The notes under the pieces are model-generated. The model was not told the DNA's origin. It ran no database searches and worked only from the letters and a program-made list of their open reading frames with translations. Positions 62,828 through 64,000 of a stretch of 64,000 bases of DNA are shown in pieces; within the stretch, counting starts at the first letter, position 1, and each line of letters starts with the position of its first letter. A program made the position numbers and the translations under genes. Origin of the DNA: Rotaria socialis (taxonomy: Eukaryota; Rotifera; Eurotatoria; Philodinida; Philodinidae); the NCBI GenBank assembly GCA_905331475.1, contig CAJNYU010000718.1:62001-126000 (forward strand). Direction: 5' to 3'.

Positions 62828-64000
62828 GTAAATTTTAAAAGCATCTTCTTTTCTTATTCAGTAGCAATGCTAAAATTTGTCAGATCCACTTGAATGACTA
62901 ATAATATATCATACGATAAACTAGTCGGTGTAGTCAAATTCATAATGTATGAATCATTGGAATAATCAGTTTACACAAATTGTGTTCTTTGGTAGATATA
63001 ATTTCTATAGATTATAATTTGGTATGACACAAAAGACTGACAATTGTTTTCCTTCCTCAGGATATTTACTATGCAGAAAAGCATGTCGTTTGTTTTTATG
63101 ACAAGCGGGTCTAAATAGTAGAGCTGTTCTATAAATTGATTAGCTCAATAGGGACACATCTATTTTGATTAAAGATGTAGGCGTACATCACATATTATTA
63201 AATCATTTCATAAGCGAAATTTTTCATTGACATGCAGCTTTTTTCTCCCGCTTAGCCATAGTCATGCTCAGCGATAATCTGATATTTATTTTCAAATCGT
63301 AACAAAAGGCCGTTTTTATGAAACATGATCTGAAAAGAGTGTAGAAGTATATAGGGTAGACACTTGGACCCATTCGCCCACAGGCCGTGACAGAGAAATT
63401 AGATAATTGGCTAATTAATTAATTAATTCTTTTTTTCTGTAACGGTCTGTGATAATTTCTAGAGACTCCATACATCATAATACTGACAGTAACAGAGAAG
63501 CTCCACAGACCATCACTGACCAGGGTACACGGATTCCAGAAAAGGAGTTTCATCGTGTTTCACATTTTAACCCCACACGGACTGCGCTAACAGCTTTTAT
63601 ATTCAGATTTTTTAATCCCGAAAACGATTAGTTAATATTTACTATATTCAGCTATTTTCTCTAATTACATTTTTCCCTGATCAAATAAATTACAGCGAAT
63701 ATCCGGTCAGTCTAATGTCATCATATTTTCATTCTATTTACGTAGCTACAAATTCGCACAAGTTTCCTGACAGAATTAATATAATTCTTTTTCCTTCTTT
63801 TAATTTGACGTAATGAAAATAAGCTTTCAATGGAAAATGAATATGATTAGTATACGAAATATTACATAAAATCTTCTATCTAAAACGCGAACATTTTTTC
63901 TTTCTCTTGTTCTACCGAGTAATATTGAGAATGAATCATCATCTTTCTAAAACTCAAGTAGGAAGAAATTTATGATTTATTTGGATTGAAAATACAAGGC
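62828..64000. other. probable kinase intron 5, runs off the window
   Basis: No further exon recognised after the donor at 62828. A (TTAA)-type run is at 63411-63427. The 60-codon ORF 63449-63631 has no support. Sequence around 63385-63460 (GGCCGTGACAGAGAAATTAG and TTTTTCTGTAACGGTCTGTG) is a weak inverted repeat around that run. Confidence 0.35.

Overview
This is a eukaryotic, animal genomic window. It is AT-rich, its genes are split by many GT-AG introns (often only 45-70 bp, with a few of 1-6.5 kb), and the recognisable proteins are metazoan: NUDT9, GOLPH3, HD-PTP/PTPN23, hexokinase, NOL12, nucleoporin TPR, a RAD6-type E2 and an AAK1-type kinase. The intron style, compactness and many small inverted-repeat elements suggest a spiralian invertebrate, most likely a bdelloid rotifer. 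That placement is inference. I rebuilt the exon models by hand from splice sites, reading phase and remembered family sequences. In every multi-exon model the exons keep one open frame.

Layout. 1-1358 (+): 3' end of a coiled-coil gene. 1852-3645 (-): NUDT9. 4524-7194 (-): GOLPH3, whose 1.7 kb intron holds a palindromic element. 8961-9503 (+): single-exon orphan. 11691-17800 (+): PTPN23-like gene with BRO1, V and proline/glutamine-rich regions but no phosphatase domain. 19520-20402 (-): orphan, head-to-head with 20993-25565 (+), a one-domain hexokinase with an N-terminal membrane segment. 25913-26788: FLYWCH-bearing transposon remnant with terminal inverted repeats and a target duplication. 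28223-29047 (-): NOL12, head-to-head with 29992-49930 (+), a 46-exon TPR gene. TPR intron 1 contains three exons coding a BEN domain that are phase-compatible with TPR. TPR intron 10 contains an antisense five-exon gene for a small membrane protein (35306-36545). 50-55.8 kb: gene-poor stretch with a TATA-driven mini-gene running into a foldback, a decayed second FLYWCH copy, a MITE with an 11-bp target duplication and a 608-bp palindrome. 55868-56308 (-): small mitochondrial-type membrane protein. 56933-57602 (+): RAD6/UBE2A-like E2. 57929 to beyond the window (+): AAK1/BIKE-like kinase.

The genes are ordinary housekeeping functions (Golgi PI4P effector, ESCRT/endosome adaptor, endocytic kinase, nuclear basket, nucleolar factor, ubiquitination, glycolysis) and form no single pathway. 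The most unusual points are the BEN cassette in TPR, the nested antisense gene, HD-PTP without its PTP domain, the membrane-anchored hexokinase, and the set of MULE-like and foldback elements.
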